Shown in pieces: positions 18,105-27,051 of a DNA stretch of 64,000 bases. The translations under genes were made by a program, and so were the position numbers. Position 1 is the first letter of the stretch, and each line of letters opens with the position of its first letter. Origin of the DNA: CAZTDD01 sp964612675 (GTDB taxonomy: Bacteria > Hinthialibacterota > Hinthialibacteria > Hinthialibacterales > JAKPRU01); the NCBI GenBank assembly GCA_964612675.1, contig CAZTDD010000003.1, positions 1 through 64,000 of the forward strand, written 5' to 3'. The notes beneath the pieces were generated by a model. It worked only from the letters and a program-made list of their open reading frames with translations, was not told the DNA's origin and made no database searches.

Positions 18105-18511
18105 CATCTGTACGTGACTATTTATCGACGCTGCCCAGTCGGGGTATCGACGTCAGTTTTGGCGTTCTGTACGGCTCTTACGTGACTGGTTTTCCCCATA
18201 AATGGAGTGATATCGATCTTATTGTTGTCGCACCGCGCTTCGACGTAACGCGCGAGAGGGGTGATGTCGATACGCTCTGGCGTGTGGCGGCGCGAACTGA
18301 CACCCGCATCGAACCGATTCCCTGCGGCGAGCGGCAATGGTATGAGGATGATTCGAGCGCGATTATCGAGATCGCTCGCCGGGAAGGTGTGAAGATCTAT
18401 CCGGGCGAATCCGATGGACAGTCTCTACAGAGAGCACAGGACGACTTCCGGGCGGTTCCCGAGTCGGTTTTGTCATTCGATAACAAAGAGCGATCAAATG
18501 AATCAAGCTGA
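18083..18511 (+). CDS. Minimal nucleotidyltransferase (MNT, first)
   Basis: A 142-residue MntA-like protein with the polymerase-beta-type signature GS-x10-DxD: Gly31-Ser32 and Asp43/Asp45 in GSYVTGFPHKWSDIDL. In type VII toxin-antitoxin pairs the MNT protein AMPylates and silences its HEPN partner. Start: AAAGGAG lies seven bases before ATG 18083, overlapping the HEPN end by 22 nt. ATG 18101 would give a tidy ATGA overlap with GAAGAGG upstream and remains possible. The C-terminal ~30 residues are not conserved. Confidence 0.85.
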   Translation: MVSEEVMTSVRDYLSTLPSRGIDVSFGVLYGSYVTGFPHKWSDIDLIVVAPRFDVTRERGDVDTLWRVAARTDTRIEPIPCGERQWYEDDSSAIIEIARREGVKIYPGESDGQSLQRAQDDFRAVPESVLSFDNKERSNESS

Positions 18512-18818
18512 AGAGCAGATCCTACGAGAATTCAAACGTTTGCTTTTGGAACGCTCTGTGCCCGTTTATGATGTTATTTTATTTGGGTCGCGTGCACGCG
18601 GCGACGCCGATCCCGAGTCGGATTTCGATGTACTTGTAATCACACATGAGCTGAATCGCGAGATACGGAGGACCATAAGCCGTTGTGCCTGGGAGATCGG
18701 ATACGACGTAGGAGTGGTTATCCAGACCGTGGCCATGTCCCGTCGCGAAGCGGAGGAGACTCCGCAGAGATCCTCTCTGTTTATGCGTGCCGTGGAAGAG
18801 GAAGGTCTGCGAATATGA
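18498..18818 (+). CDS. Minimal nucleotidyltransferase (MNT, second)
   Basis: A 106-residue MNT protein with GSRARGDADPESDFDV: Ser31, ten residues, then Asp42 and Asp44, matching GS-x10-DxD. It differs from the first MNT in sequence and is more like the MJ0435-type family. ATG 18498 is chosen because the earlier codon at 18414 lies wholly in the preceding gene. It overlaps the first MNT by 14 nt and the second HEPN by an ATGA junction, so all four genes are probably translated from one mRNA. Confidence 0.88.
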   Translation: MNQAEEQILREFKRLLLERSVPVYDVILFGSRARGDADPESDFDVLVITHELNREIRRTISRCAWEIGYDVGVVIQTVAMSRREAEETPQRSSLFMRAVEEEGLRI

Positions 18819-19219
18819 ACGACGAGCTCAGGGCTTTGGTCTCCTCTCGAATCCGGCATGCGGAAGAGAGTCTTGAGGACGCTAGGTGCTTATTGTCACT
18901 GGATAGAGGTGCTCGCACCGCTGTTAACAGATCATATTTCGCCGTGTTTTACTGTGTTTTAGCGCTGTTGCAGACCAAGGGGAAGATTCCGCGCAAACAT
19001 GCCGGTGCTCTCAGTCTCTTTGACAAGGAATTCATAAAGAGCGGTTTGCTGCCTAAAGAACTGTCCGAGGTGTTGCATACTCTCTTCGAAAAACGACTCG
19101 ATGATGATTATCGCCGAATTGATGAAATCGATTTGGAAGAGGCAAGTGAATCGTTGGAACAGGCAGGACGATTTCTGGATTCTGCAAAGGATTACTTGAA
19201 GAGAATAGGACTATTCTAA
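18815..19219 (+). CDS. HEPN-domain protein (second)
   Basis: A 134-residue helical HEPN protein with the classical core NRSYFAVFYCVLALLQTKGKIPRKHAGALSLFDKEFIKSGLLP and a C-terminal helix pair beginning DDDYRR. ATGA overlap with the second MNT fixes the start at 18815. The order HEPN-MNT then MNT-HEPN gives two opposed pairs in one operon. Its activity (RNase, RNA binding or neither) cannot be told: the strict RX4-6H motif is not clear here. Confidence 0.88.
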   Translation: MNDELRALVSSRIRHAEESLEDARCLLSLDRGARTAVNRSYFAVFYCVLALLQTKGKIPRKHAGALSLFDKEFIKSGLLPKELSEVLHTLFEKRLDDDYRRIDEIDLEEASESLEQAGRFLDSAKDYLKRIGLF

Positions 19220-19348
19220 ACGGACGTATGAAAACGATTCAAGCATGATTATCGAGATTGAGCGGAATCAATCGCAACCCGGCGAATAGATTACCGCCTG
19301 GAAGGTATACTTATAGAGAGAGCCTATCCTCACCGACGGAGGAGAGCG

Positions 19349-22300
19349 ATGCGAAGGGGATTGTTGTCCCGATTGATTGCGCTTCTTGTTTTTACCATTC
19401 TCGCAACCGATCAAACACAGATTCAAGTTTCAGCACAGACTGAGGAAGAAGCGGTCTGGCAGAAGATCATCGAGGCGAACAAAGCTTGGCTCAGTCCTCC
19501 ACCCCACGATCTTTCCTATCAACACCGCTCGGGGCAGGCCGGGCAGGAAGACCGAACGAGTGAAGTTTGGCTGCAAGGGGATGACAAAGCGCGGATCGAG
19601 CAGAATGTCGCCCAGATGGGATACGACGTCATCTACGCGGACGGTATACGTGCGTTGATCCGTGAGCGCCCTCATCACGATTTCAACCAGGAAATCCCCG
19701 AGGGATACCGCATGGGGTTTTCGTTGGAACCTCTGATTCAACAGGCGGCTCAAGGCGATTCTCCACCTCCCTCGCTTCACGTCGTCGGACGGCGGTCTTT
19801 GGACGGTCGCGATGTGCTTCTGATCGAGGCCCCCGAATTCGGTGGAAACAGCGGCGCCGGTATCGATGTGGAGGGGACGATCCGGACCACGGTCGAAGGC
19901 GTCCGGTGGTACGTGGACCCGGAGAGTTACTTGCTGGTACGCGAAGAGGGGCTTGCCCCGCCGGAGCGACGGGAATTTACGGAGAATGAGGTGAATTCCG
20001 TCTGGCAATTTCCCGAGGGGTTTTACGAGACATCGGCTGGGCCTGCTCCCAAAAAGGTCGTCTGGGAAGCAGAGCAGATGAATCAGAATCGACGCATGGA
20101 GTTCGATTTTCAGCTGGTTGACGGTCAAGTATGGCTCGCCGACAAAGCCAAGAGTTACGTCAACGGGGATTTGGTGTATACGGGGGAGATTGAGAATGTC
20201 TCTACAGGCCCGATAGACCTCTCCAAGTTCGATCTTGCGGCGGCGGGGGTGGAAATCTCCGATCCGACTGAAGGTGCCGGAAGCATCGCGGGTCGGGTGC
20301 TCGATCTGGACAGCAAGATGCCGATTTGGGGAGCGGATGTGAGACTCCGCTCGCATCCGCGTCAATCAAGCAAAACCGATTGGGGAGAAATGCAGACGGG
20401 ACCGGACGGAGTTTTCGAGTTCAACAAACTTCCGGCGCTGCCCTATTATGTCATAGCCGAGCGCTCGGGATTTGTCGGTGCCAGCGAAACCGGTGAATCG
20501 GGAGGTTATCTGGAAGACGAAAACATCGACCTCCTCACACAAGCCGTGCAAGCGGTGATGCTGAAAGACGAGTCGAGAGAAGACGATGTGACGCTCTTCC
20601 TTGCGAAAGCCCGTACACTCACGGGCAGAGTGGTGGAAGGTGACAGCGATAAGCCGATTCCGGATGCGGATGTCACTTGCGGGATTGCGGATGCCAGGTA
20701 CCGCCAATCGGATGAGGGGATACACACAACACGGACAGACGAAAACGGTGAGTTCGAATTTACAGGCCTGTCCGCTCGTGAGCACGTTGTGGGAGCCCAG
20801 GCCGATGGATATTTCTCGCCGTTGGACCATACGTTCATGCAGATCTCCGCCATGAAAGGACAGGAGAAGAACTACGACTGCGTGGAACTTGTAGACCTTT
20901 CATCCAACCGCTCTGTAGACGATGTGGTTCTGAGACTCAATTCGACGGGTACGATCCAGGGTAAAGTACTCAGTCCCGACGGGAATCCCGTCCCAAACGC
21001 CGTTCTTGGCTGGAATTCACCGTTCCCTCTCGACCGAACCGATTCCACCGGCGCTTACAAAATTACAGGATTACCGACGACAAAGGAGAAGACCGGTGAA
21101 AAAGGTGTACGACTCATCGCTGACGCCACGGGTTATCTAGAGACGATGGTTGGTCCGATTCCGATCCCCCAAAATGCCGGACCGATCACCAAAGATATCA
21201 CGCTGAAGGCCGGCGGAACCGTTCAGGGGTTTATTAAGGACAAAGCAGGCGAACCGATTCCCGGCGCGAATGTCAGCTTCCAGAAACAACAGGAAGGTAT
21301 GGGGATGTACGGCATGGGCATGGGATACGGCATGGGTATGATGGGCATGCTCGGAATGGGGTCTTCTGGGCACACACCACCCACATCCGACAAGGATGGC
21401 CGATTTGAATCGCACCCGCTGTATGCCGGCACGTACACTGTCAAAGCCGCAACCGATGGCTATCAGCCCGGGCAAGCACCGGACGTTGAAGTCAAAGAAG
21501 GAGAAACAACCGAAGTCACAATCGAACTTGACTCGATTCCGCCGATAGCGGGTGTCGTACTTGGGCCGACAGGGCAGACGCTTGTAGGTGTAGCTCTTCG
21601 CCTAACGAAAGAAGAGAAACCGGACCCGCTGGAAATGAGGACACAGAAGCAGCCTCCTGCCTCCTTCTATGTTCCGGAGATTCGGACCGCCACCGACGGG
21701 AGATTTTCGTTCAAACAGCTGGAAAGCGCCAAATACAAGCTGACAGCCAAGAGAGATGCGCAGCGCGGGATGGTTGATCAGGAAGTCGAGATCCAGGATC
21801 TTATGCCCGGGCGGACCGATCTCGAAGTGCGTTTCGAGGAGCCGTTCAAAGTCAGGCCGGTTTTGAAAGGGAGAGTCGTTGACGCAGAGACAAAGCAACC
21901 GATCAAGAATTTCAAAATCTCGCTGTTTGGGAACATGGTAGACATCGTCTCTCGGATCTCCGATGAGAGCCTTTCGGATCTCACGTATCGAGGGATCGAC
22001 TTCTCGGATGCAGACGGGAGGTTTGTTCTTGAGAATTTGCCTCCCGACAAACTGGAATTCATAATCAGCGCCGCCGGCTATGCCGCGCGTGCTATTGGTC
22101 CGTTTGACCTGCAGCCGGAACAAGTCAAAGAAGTCACAGTTCGGCTCGAAAAGGAAGGAATCATTTCCGGTCGGGTTTATTCGCCCGATCTTCCGAAAAA
22201 TTTGCAGATGACGCCGATGTTTCTAAACCGAAGAACGGCGGATGTGAAAGCGCATCTGTTCCATAACTTGTGGCTTTACCCGTTGAATGGCGGAATGGAA

Positions 22301-23281
22301 TTTGAATCGGAAAAAGACGGTCGATTTACGATTCGAAGAGTGCCGACCGGGGTTTTTGATATATACCTTCAGGCAGGTTCTGACAAGATGGCGAGCGCAA
22401 CCAGTGTCTGTGCTACTCAGGGAATGCATACAGACATCGGAACGCTAGCACTCCAAGGTCCTGAAGAAATGGGAAGGCCGAAAAGCGTAACCCTCGATAT
22501 TAGAAAACCCGAAGGTTTGCCGTGGCCCGAAAAGAAATTCGATATTTATTGGACACCGGAGAATGTCAGCAAAGATCGTAAGACAGACAGCGAAGGGCGG
22601 TACACTACGGGCATCAAATCCCGTCAGCCGGGTACACCAATCGTGATCGCCGTCGGCGAATCGCCCCAAACGCTTTACGAGTGGTACCCGGAAGATACCA
22701 ACAGGAAAATCGTTTATACCGAGCCAAAGGGAGAAGGGATTGTCTCTGGAGTGCTATTGACGAAAGGCAAACCGCTTGTGGCCAAACCGATCAAATTGGT
22801 TTCAAAAACCGGAACCGATCCCTATTATTATCTTGAAACGAAAACGAATTTATTGGGCCGTTTCAAATTCACCGATGTGCCGGACGGAGAGTATTATTTG
22901 TTATTGCGTGAGGACAACCGAGATTCGGTTTTCCGTATGCGGCAAATAACAGTCGACACGGGGAAGAGCGAATTCATCAAAATATCGCTCGAAGGTGTAT
23001 CATTACCGGGACAGGTTTTCGATAAGCACAGTGTTCCTGTGAGTGGTGCCCATGTTCAGATCGGTTTCCCGTTCAAGCATACGTCGAAAACTCAGGCCGC
23101 TTTGGGGGCCGGTCCCGCACGATCTACACGGACCGATGAGGACGGCCGCTTTTCATTCTCCAATCTCCAGCCGGGAACGTACGAGATTTGGGCGTCGAGG
23201 TATTCGATTGGAATCAGCGAGAAACAGACTATTCAAATCGGAGAGAAAGCGGCTGAGTCAATTGAGATTGACTTGAAATAG
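19349..23281 (+). CDS. Exported protein with LolA-like N-terminus and carboxypeptidase-regulatory repeats
   Basis: A 1310-residue secreted protein with a signal peptide (about 1-32). A LolA/LppX-like N-terminal domain (about 33-290) is followed by a series of carboxypeptidase-regulatory/Cna-B-like beta domains, each with the DxxGxFxFxxLPxGxYxL theme (for example about 300-390, 410-490, 525-610, 620-720, 850-930, 1210-1310). An odd Met/Gly tract at 651-671 has nine Met in 21 residues. GGAGGAG precedes the ATG. Such proteins act in adhesion, envelope structure or peptide/sugar binding; no enzyme is visible. It is unrelated to the HEPN operon upstream, 129 nt away. Confidence 0.85.
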   Translation: MRRGLLSRLIALLVFTILATDQTQIQVSAQTEEEAVWQKIIEANKAWLSPPPHDLSYQHRSGQAGQEDRTSEVWLQGDDKARIEQNVAQMGYDVIYADGIRALIRERPHHDFNQEIPEGYRMGFSLEPLIQQAAQGDSPPPSLHVVGRRSLDGRDVLLIEAPEFGGNSGAGIDVEGTIRTTVEGVRWYVDPESYLLVREEGLAPPERREFTENEVNSVWQFPEGFYETSAGPAPKKVVWEAEQMNQNRRMEFDFQLVDGQVWLADKAKSYVNGDLVYTGEIENVSTGPIDLSKFDLAAAGVEISDPTEGAGSIAGRVLDLDSKMPIWGADVRLRSHPRQSSKTDWGEMQTGPDGVFEFNKLPALPYYVIAERSGFVGASETGESGGYLEDENIDLLTQAVQAVMLKDESREDDVTLFLAKARTLTGRVVEGDSDKPIPDADVTCGIADARYRQSDEGIHTTRTDENGEFEFTGLSAREHVVGAQADGYFSPLDHTFMQISAMKGQEKNYDCVELVDLSSNRSVDDVVLRLNSTGTIQGKVLSPDGNPVPNAVLGWNSPFPLDRTDSTGAYKITGLPTTKEKTGEKGVRLIADATGYLETMVGPIPIPQNAGPITKDITLKAGGTVQGFIKDKAGEPIPGANVSFQKQQEGMGMYGMGMGYGMGMMGMLGMGSSGHTPPTSDKDGRFESHPLYAGTYTVKAATDGYQPGQAPDVEVKEGETTEVTIELDSIPPIAGVVLGPTGQTLVGVALRLTKEEKPDPLEMRTQKQPPASFYVPEIRTATDGRFSFKQLESAKYKLTAKRDAQRGMVDQEVEIQDLMPGRTDLEVRFEEPFKVRPVLKGRVVDAETKQPIKNFKISLFGNMVDIVSRISDESLSDLTYRGIDFSDADGRFVLENLPPDKLEFIISAAGYAARAIGPFDLQPEQVKEVTVRLEKEGIISGRVYSPDLPKNLQMTPMFLNRRTADVKAHLFHNLWLYPLNGGMEFESEKDGRFTIRRVPTGVFDIYLQAGSDKMASATSVCATQGMHTDIGTLALQGPEEMGRPKSVTLDIRKPEGLPWPEKKFDIYWTPENVSKDRKTDSEGRYTTGIKSRQPGTPIVIAVGESPQTLYEWYPEDTNRKIVYTEPKGEGIVSGVLLTKGKPLVAKPIKLVSKTGTDPYYYLETKTNLLGRFKFTDVPDGEYYLLLREDNRDSVFRMRQITVDTGKSEFIKISLEGVSLPGQVFDKHSVPVSGAHVQIGFPFKHTSKTQAALGAGPARSTRTDEDGRFSFSNLQPGTYEIWASRYSIGISEKQTIQIGEKAAESIEIDLK

Positions 23282-23290
23282 AGCATTTAG

Positions 23291-23557
23291 TCAACGATCT
23301 GAGAGTTGAACAATCTCAACGACTCTTTGAAGTCTGGATGTAGCTCGATCTGTGCCATAAACCATCCTTCGGTTAATCTCGACAGCTTGAAGTCGCTCAC
23401 TTGGCGTTTTCGACAGCCAATATCTCTTTTCTTCTTCGATATCGTTGAATGAAGTAACCTTCACGATATTTCTGTTGAGTCTCGGGACGTCTTCCATATC
23501 ATCAACCCTCGTTAAAGGAAAGGACGGCTCATCGGGAGATTCGCCCTCCCGCGACAA
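23291..23557 (-). CDS. Small conserved protein, antitoxin-like
   Basis: An 88-residue protein with the pattern IVKVTSFNDIEEEKRYWLSKTPSERLQAVEINRRMVYG, ending in RLQRVVEIVQL. This resembles a widespread family of small proteins found beside nucleotidyltransferase-type genes and suspected to be antitoxins. The start may instead be Met21 (23497), because the first 20 residues are not typical. No partner gene lies next to it, so it may be an orphan. The function is unproven. Confidence 0.6.
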   Translation of the reverse strand: MSREGESPDEPSFPLTRVDDMEDVPRLNRNIVKVTSFNDIEEEKRYWLSKTPSERLQAVEINRRMVYGTDRATSRLQRVVEIVQLSDR

Positions 23558-23683
23558 GCGCGCTCACTCCAAATTCAATATGGTCTTTTCCCATTCATAC
23601 CATTAATTGGAAAAGACTATCATTCGGTCTTCAACGGGTCATTTCCCCTTTGACGAACTTGTCTATTATGACACATTCTCCCC

Positions 23684-26600
23684 ATGCGATACATCCTGAT
23701 TATTTCGCTCCACGTCGTTTTGTCTCTTGGACCGCCGGGTCGTGGCGTTTTTGGCGAGACACGATTCTCCCAAAACCTGAACGGCACGTGGGCTTTCCTT
23801 GTCTCCTCCGCTACCGATCCGCTCGCTGTCGATAGCGAAACGGATTGGCGTGAGGCCACGGTCCCGGCTTCATGGGATTCGCCGCATCCGGTGGCGTGGT
23901 ACAAACGCGGATTCAGACTCGATCGCTCGAATTGGCCCGGCCGCGTTTTTCTCAAATTCGATCAGGTCAACTACGAAGCGAGACTCTTTCTGAATAATCG
24001 AGAGGTCGGTTATCACCGTGATGGATACCTGCCGTTTGAAGTGGAAATCACTGATTTCGTTTTGCGAGATGCGGCCAATGAACTGGATCTTCGCGTCCAT
24101 GACGAAACCTGCGTAATGACGCCCGACGGGGTTCTGGCGCCCCTGAAATCGCTGGAACATGAAAGAGGGATCGTTGGCGATGTGTCGCTTCATTATCGAC
24201 CGATTGCATATATCGAAGATGTATTCATTGTCCCGTCGGTTGAGAACGGGTCGGTTCGCGTGGAAATCGCTGTCGATAATGGGGGCGCAACCACAAAAGG
24301 CTGGATTCAGACTCGGTTCCCTGAGGAACAAAATGCTCCCGAACTTGTTTCTTCGGTGCTCGTCGGATCGGGTGGTTCAGCACTGATTGTGATGAATGCG
24401 CCGTGGGATGAACCGAAGCTCTGGTGGCCGCATTCCCCCCATTTGATTAACGCAGAAACCGCGCTGCTTGATGAAAAAGGAAACGAGATCGATCGGGTCA
24501 TAACGCGTTTCGGGTTTCGTGAATTCAACGTTGCGGGAACGCGCTTTGCGTTGAACGGTGTGCCGATGAACCTGTTTTTGTCCGGGCTCCACTGGCGCCC
24601 GGATGAATGGAGCGATCCGAGGGAGGTCTATCGAGTCGCGAAAGAAGCAAATGTCAACATCCTGCGTCTTCACGCACGGCCACGCCCCGTAGAGTGGTAT
24701 GACATCGCGGATGAGATGGGCATGATGCTGATCGACGAGTCCGCCGTATACGGCTCGCACGGCCATTTCCGTATAGAAACCGAGGAGTTTTGGCAGGCCG
24801 CCGAGAAACACGTCGCCGGGCTGATCAAGCGTGACCGCAATCATCCCAGTATCGTCCTGTGGAGTATCAGCAACGAGATGGCATGGAGCGATCCCCTGGG
24901 GATCTGTTTCGAGCGGCTCGGTGAGATTGCGTCGCATGTCAGGGCGTTGGACGATTCCAGGCCGATGATGGCACACGGTGACGGCGACCTCGCGGGTCGG
25001 CTGGAGATCACAAATTGGCACTATGTTGAAGAATATCCCGCTTCGTATTTGCCCAATGATGCGTTCTGGCCGGAACGTCTTGCAGAATTCGGTTCTCGCC
25101 CGGATACCGGCGAAGGTTTTCTGAAACGTCCGATAGTGTTCGGAGAGTTCTCATCTCTGTGGCACGGTCTGATGGACGTCCTGGCGGGTTATGCCGGAGA
25201 GGATGTTTATGCCGGATTCTGGTCCGGCTCAAATTCTCCTCGTCTCCGCTATCACGGCGAGTTGCTGGAACAATATGTCGGTGCGTATCGATGGTGCCGG
25301 ATCGGCGGGATCGGACCGTGGACTCTGTTCGAAACAGGCTCGATTCCCAATGCATATTCTCGTTCGCATTCTGAAACTTTCGAACCACTGAAGATCTTTG
25401 TTCGCGAGCGTACTTCGAGGTTCTTTGGAGGCACTTCTACGGCACGAAATGTAGCGATCTTCAACGATACCCTCGAGGCACAGCAGTTTTCCGCTGAATT
25501 CGTTCTTTCGGATAGAGAGAAGAAGATATGGTCTTCTTCAATGAACACAAATCTACCGCCTGCGGAAGCGGCCTACTGGAATCTGGATGTTCCTCTTCCG
25601 GATGTAGAACGTCCTCGTCATCTCACAGCGGAGTTTCGATTGCTGGCCGGCGATGAGATCGTCGACCGGGAGAGATCCACCTGGTCTGTTTTTCCGAAGG
25701 ACTTCGTTACCGACTTCGATCCACCGGTACCGTCGGCGGCTGTTTACGAGGAAGACGAGAGAGTCAAAACAATCCTGGCAGGAATGGGGGTCCAAACTTC
25801 GCGGATCGAAGATCTATACAACGTGAACGATCTGAGAACATCCACGCTTGTAATTGCTCCTCACACCATCACGGTGCCCACTGGCGCGTGGCAAGAATCG
25901 GTCGCCGAGTTCGCACACAGGGGTGGCAGGGTATTGGCACTGCAACAACATGTCCCCGCACTCTGGGCTCCGGAGAAGGTGTTGCTTTCGACTGAGAGCC
26001 TTCACAAACCAATCCCGCCTTATCCGGACGATCGTATCGATTCCAGGAACCATATTCGTGCCCCTTATCATTCATTGTTTCCTTTTATTCGTTCTGAGCA
26101 GCTTCGGTATTGGAACGACGATCATGTTGTCTCGCGGCACGGGTTTTGGAAACCGAGCCGAGGTTATCGAACGCTCGTCGATATGGGGCGGCGCTTGGAT
26201 CAAGCGACATTGCTGGAGATGCCGTATGGGAGGGGATGTATCCGTTTGTGTCAGATGGATCTGATCCGGAAATTCGATACTGAGCCTCTTGCTCGGCTGC
26301 TGCTGTACCGTCTCCTGCGTCCGTCCGCCGATAAACCGGCCCGAGCCGGTGTCGTTGTTGGCGCAACGGACCGCCTCACACGCTTTTTGAGACAGCAGGG
26401 TCTCAAGACTGTCAGGGAGATCCGTCACGTGAGAAGAGATACTGTCGATGACCTGGATGTTTTGCTGATCGATTTCCATTCTCACCCCACTGTTTCCTCG
26501 CGTTCTCTAAAGTCTTTTCTGCATAAAGGCGGTACCGCTTTTGTCACGGGCATCGACCCGGATACCGCGCCGCTGCTTCAGCAAGTGGCTGATGTAACCG

Positions 26601-26947
26601 TTTCCGCGACGGACGGCGATCATGTAATCAAACGAACAAACGACCCTCTTCTGGATGGAATTTCGAACTCCGATCTGCGCTGGGTCCACAAACAATCGAC
26701 CACCGAGCCACGGGTTTCGGTTCAGCTCTTCCGAGGTACATTGAACATTCCCGAGGAGGTCTCTCTCACATCGGTGCCGATTCTGGCCTCGATCCCTGTC
26801 AGTGACGGCAGGCTGATACTGGATTCTTCACTCTGGCTGGAGAAATGGGAGACCTTTGCAAAGGCGGAACGACTCGGAGTGACCCTGATGCTGAACCTCG
26901 GCCTGCGCGTGAATTCGCCATACTGGGACAGGTGGCATATTCCCTGA
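23684..26947 (+). CDS. Secreted family 2 glycoside hydrolase
   Basis: A 1087-residue protein with a signal peptide (about 1-24). The GH2 order is sugar-binding jelly roll (about 25-180), immunoglobulin-like domain (about 185-285) and catalytic TIM barrel (about 290-560). The acid/base Glu398 sits in SNEM and the nucleophile Glu488 in FGEFS. A large C-terminal region (about 560-1087) includes a glutamine-amidotransferase-like fold around GGRVLALQQHVPALW. GH2 covers beta-galactosidase, beta-glucuronidase and beta-mannosidase; the substrate is not identifiable here. It sits in a cluster of polysaccharide-degrading genes together with the GH51 at 31126. Confidence 0.88.
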   Translation: MRYILIISLHVVLSLGPPGRGVFGETRFSQNLNGTWAFLVSSATDPLAVDSETDWREATVPASWDSPHPVAWYKRGFRLDRSNWPGRVFLKFDQVNYEARLFLNNREVGYHRDGYLPFEVEITDFVLRDAANELDLRVHDETCVMTPDGVLAPLKSLEHERGIVGDVSLHYRPIAYIEDVFIVPSVENGSVRVEIAVDNGGATTKGWIQTRFPEEQNAPELVSSVLVGSGGSALIVMNAPWDEPKLWWPHSPHLINAETALLDEKGNEIDRVITRFGFREFNVAGTRFALNGVPMNLFLSGLHWRPDEWSDPREVYRVAKEANVNILRLHARPRPVEWYDIADEMGMMLIDESAVYGSHGHFRIETEEFWQAAEKHVAGLIKRDRNHPSIVLWSISNEMAWSDPLGICFERLGEIASHVRALDDSRPMMAHGDGDLAGRLEITNWHYVEEYPASYLPNDAFWPERLAEFGSRPDTGEGFLKRPIVFGEFSSLWHGLMDVLAGYAGEDVYAGFWSGSNSPRLRYHGELLEQYVGAYRWCRIGGIGPWTLFETGSIPNAYSRSHSETFEPLKIFVRERTSRFFGGTSTARNVAIFNDTLEAQQFSAEFVLSDREKKIWSSSMNTNLPPAEAAYWNLDVPLPDVERPRHLTAEFRLLAGDEIVDRERSTWSVFPKDFVTDFDPPVPSAAVYEEDERVKTILAGMGVQTSRIEDLYNVNDLRTSTLVIAPHTITVPTGAWQESVAEFAHRGGRVLALQQHVPALWAPEKVLLSTESLHKPIPPYPDDRIDSRNHIRAPYHSLFPFIRSEQLRYWNDDHVVSRHGFWKPSRGYRTLVDMGRRLDQATLLEMPYGRGCIRLCQMDLIRKFDTEPLARLLLYRLLRPSADKPARAGVVVGATDRLTRFLRQQGLKTVREIRHVRRDTVDDLDVLLIDFHSHPTVSSRSLKSFLHKGGTAFVTGIDPDTAPLLQQVADVTVSATDGDHVIKRTNDPLLDGISNSDLRWVHKQSTTEPRVSVQLFRGTLNIPEEVSLTSVPILASIPVSDGRLILDSSLWLEKWETFAKAERLGVTLMLNLGLRVNSPYWDRWHIP

Positions 26948-27051
26948 TACCCGGCTTCTAGACTGAACGGTAACGGCTCCCTATACTGAGACGAAAAGCG
27001 ACAATTGGACCGATACAAGGTCATAGACTTTCATAGAGGAGAGGTAACCTC

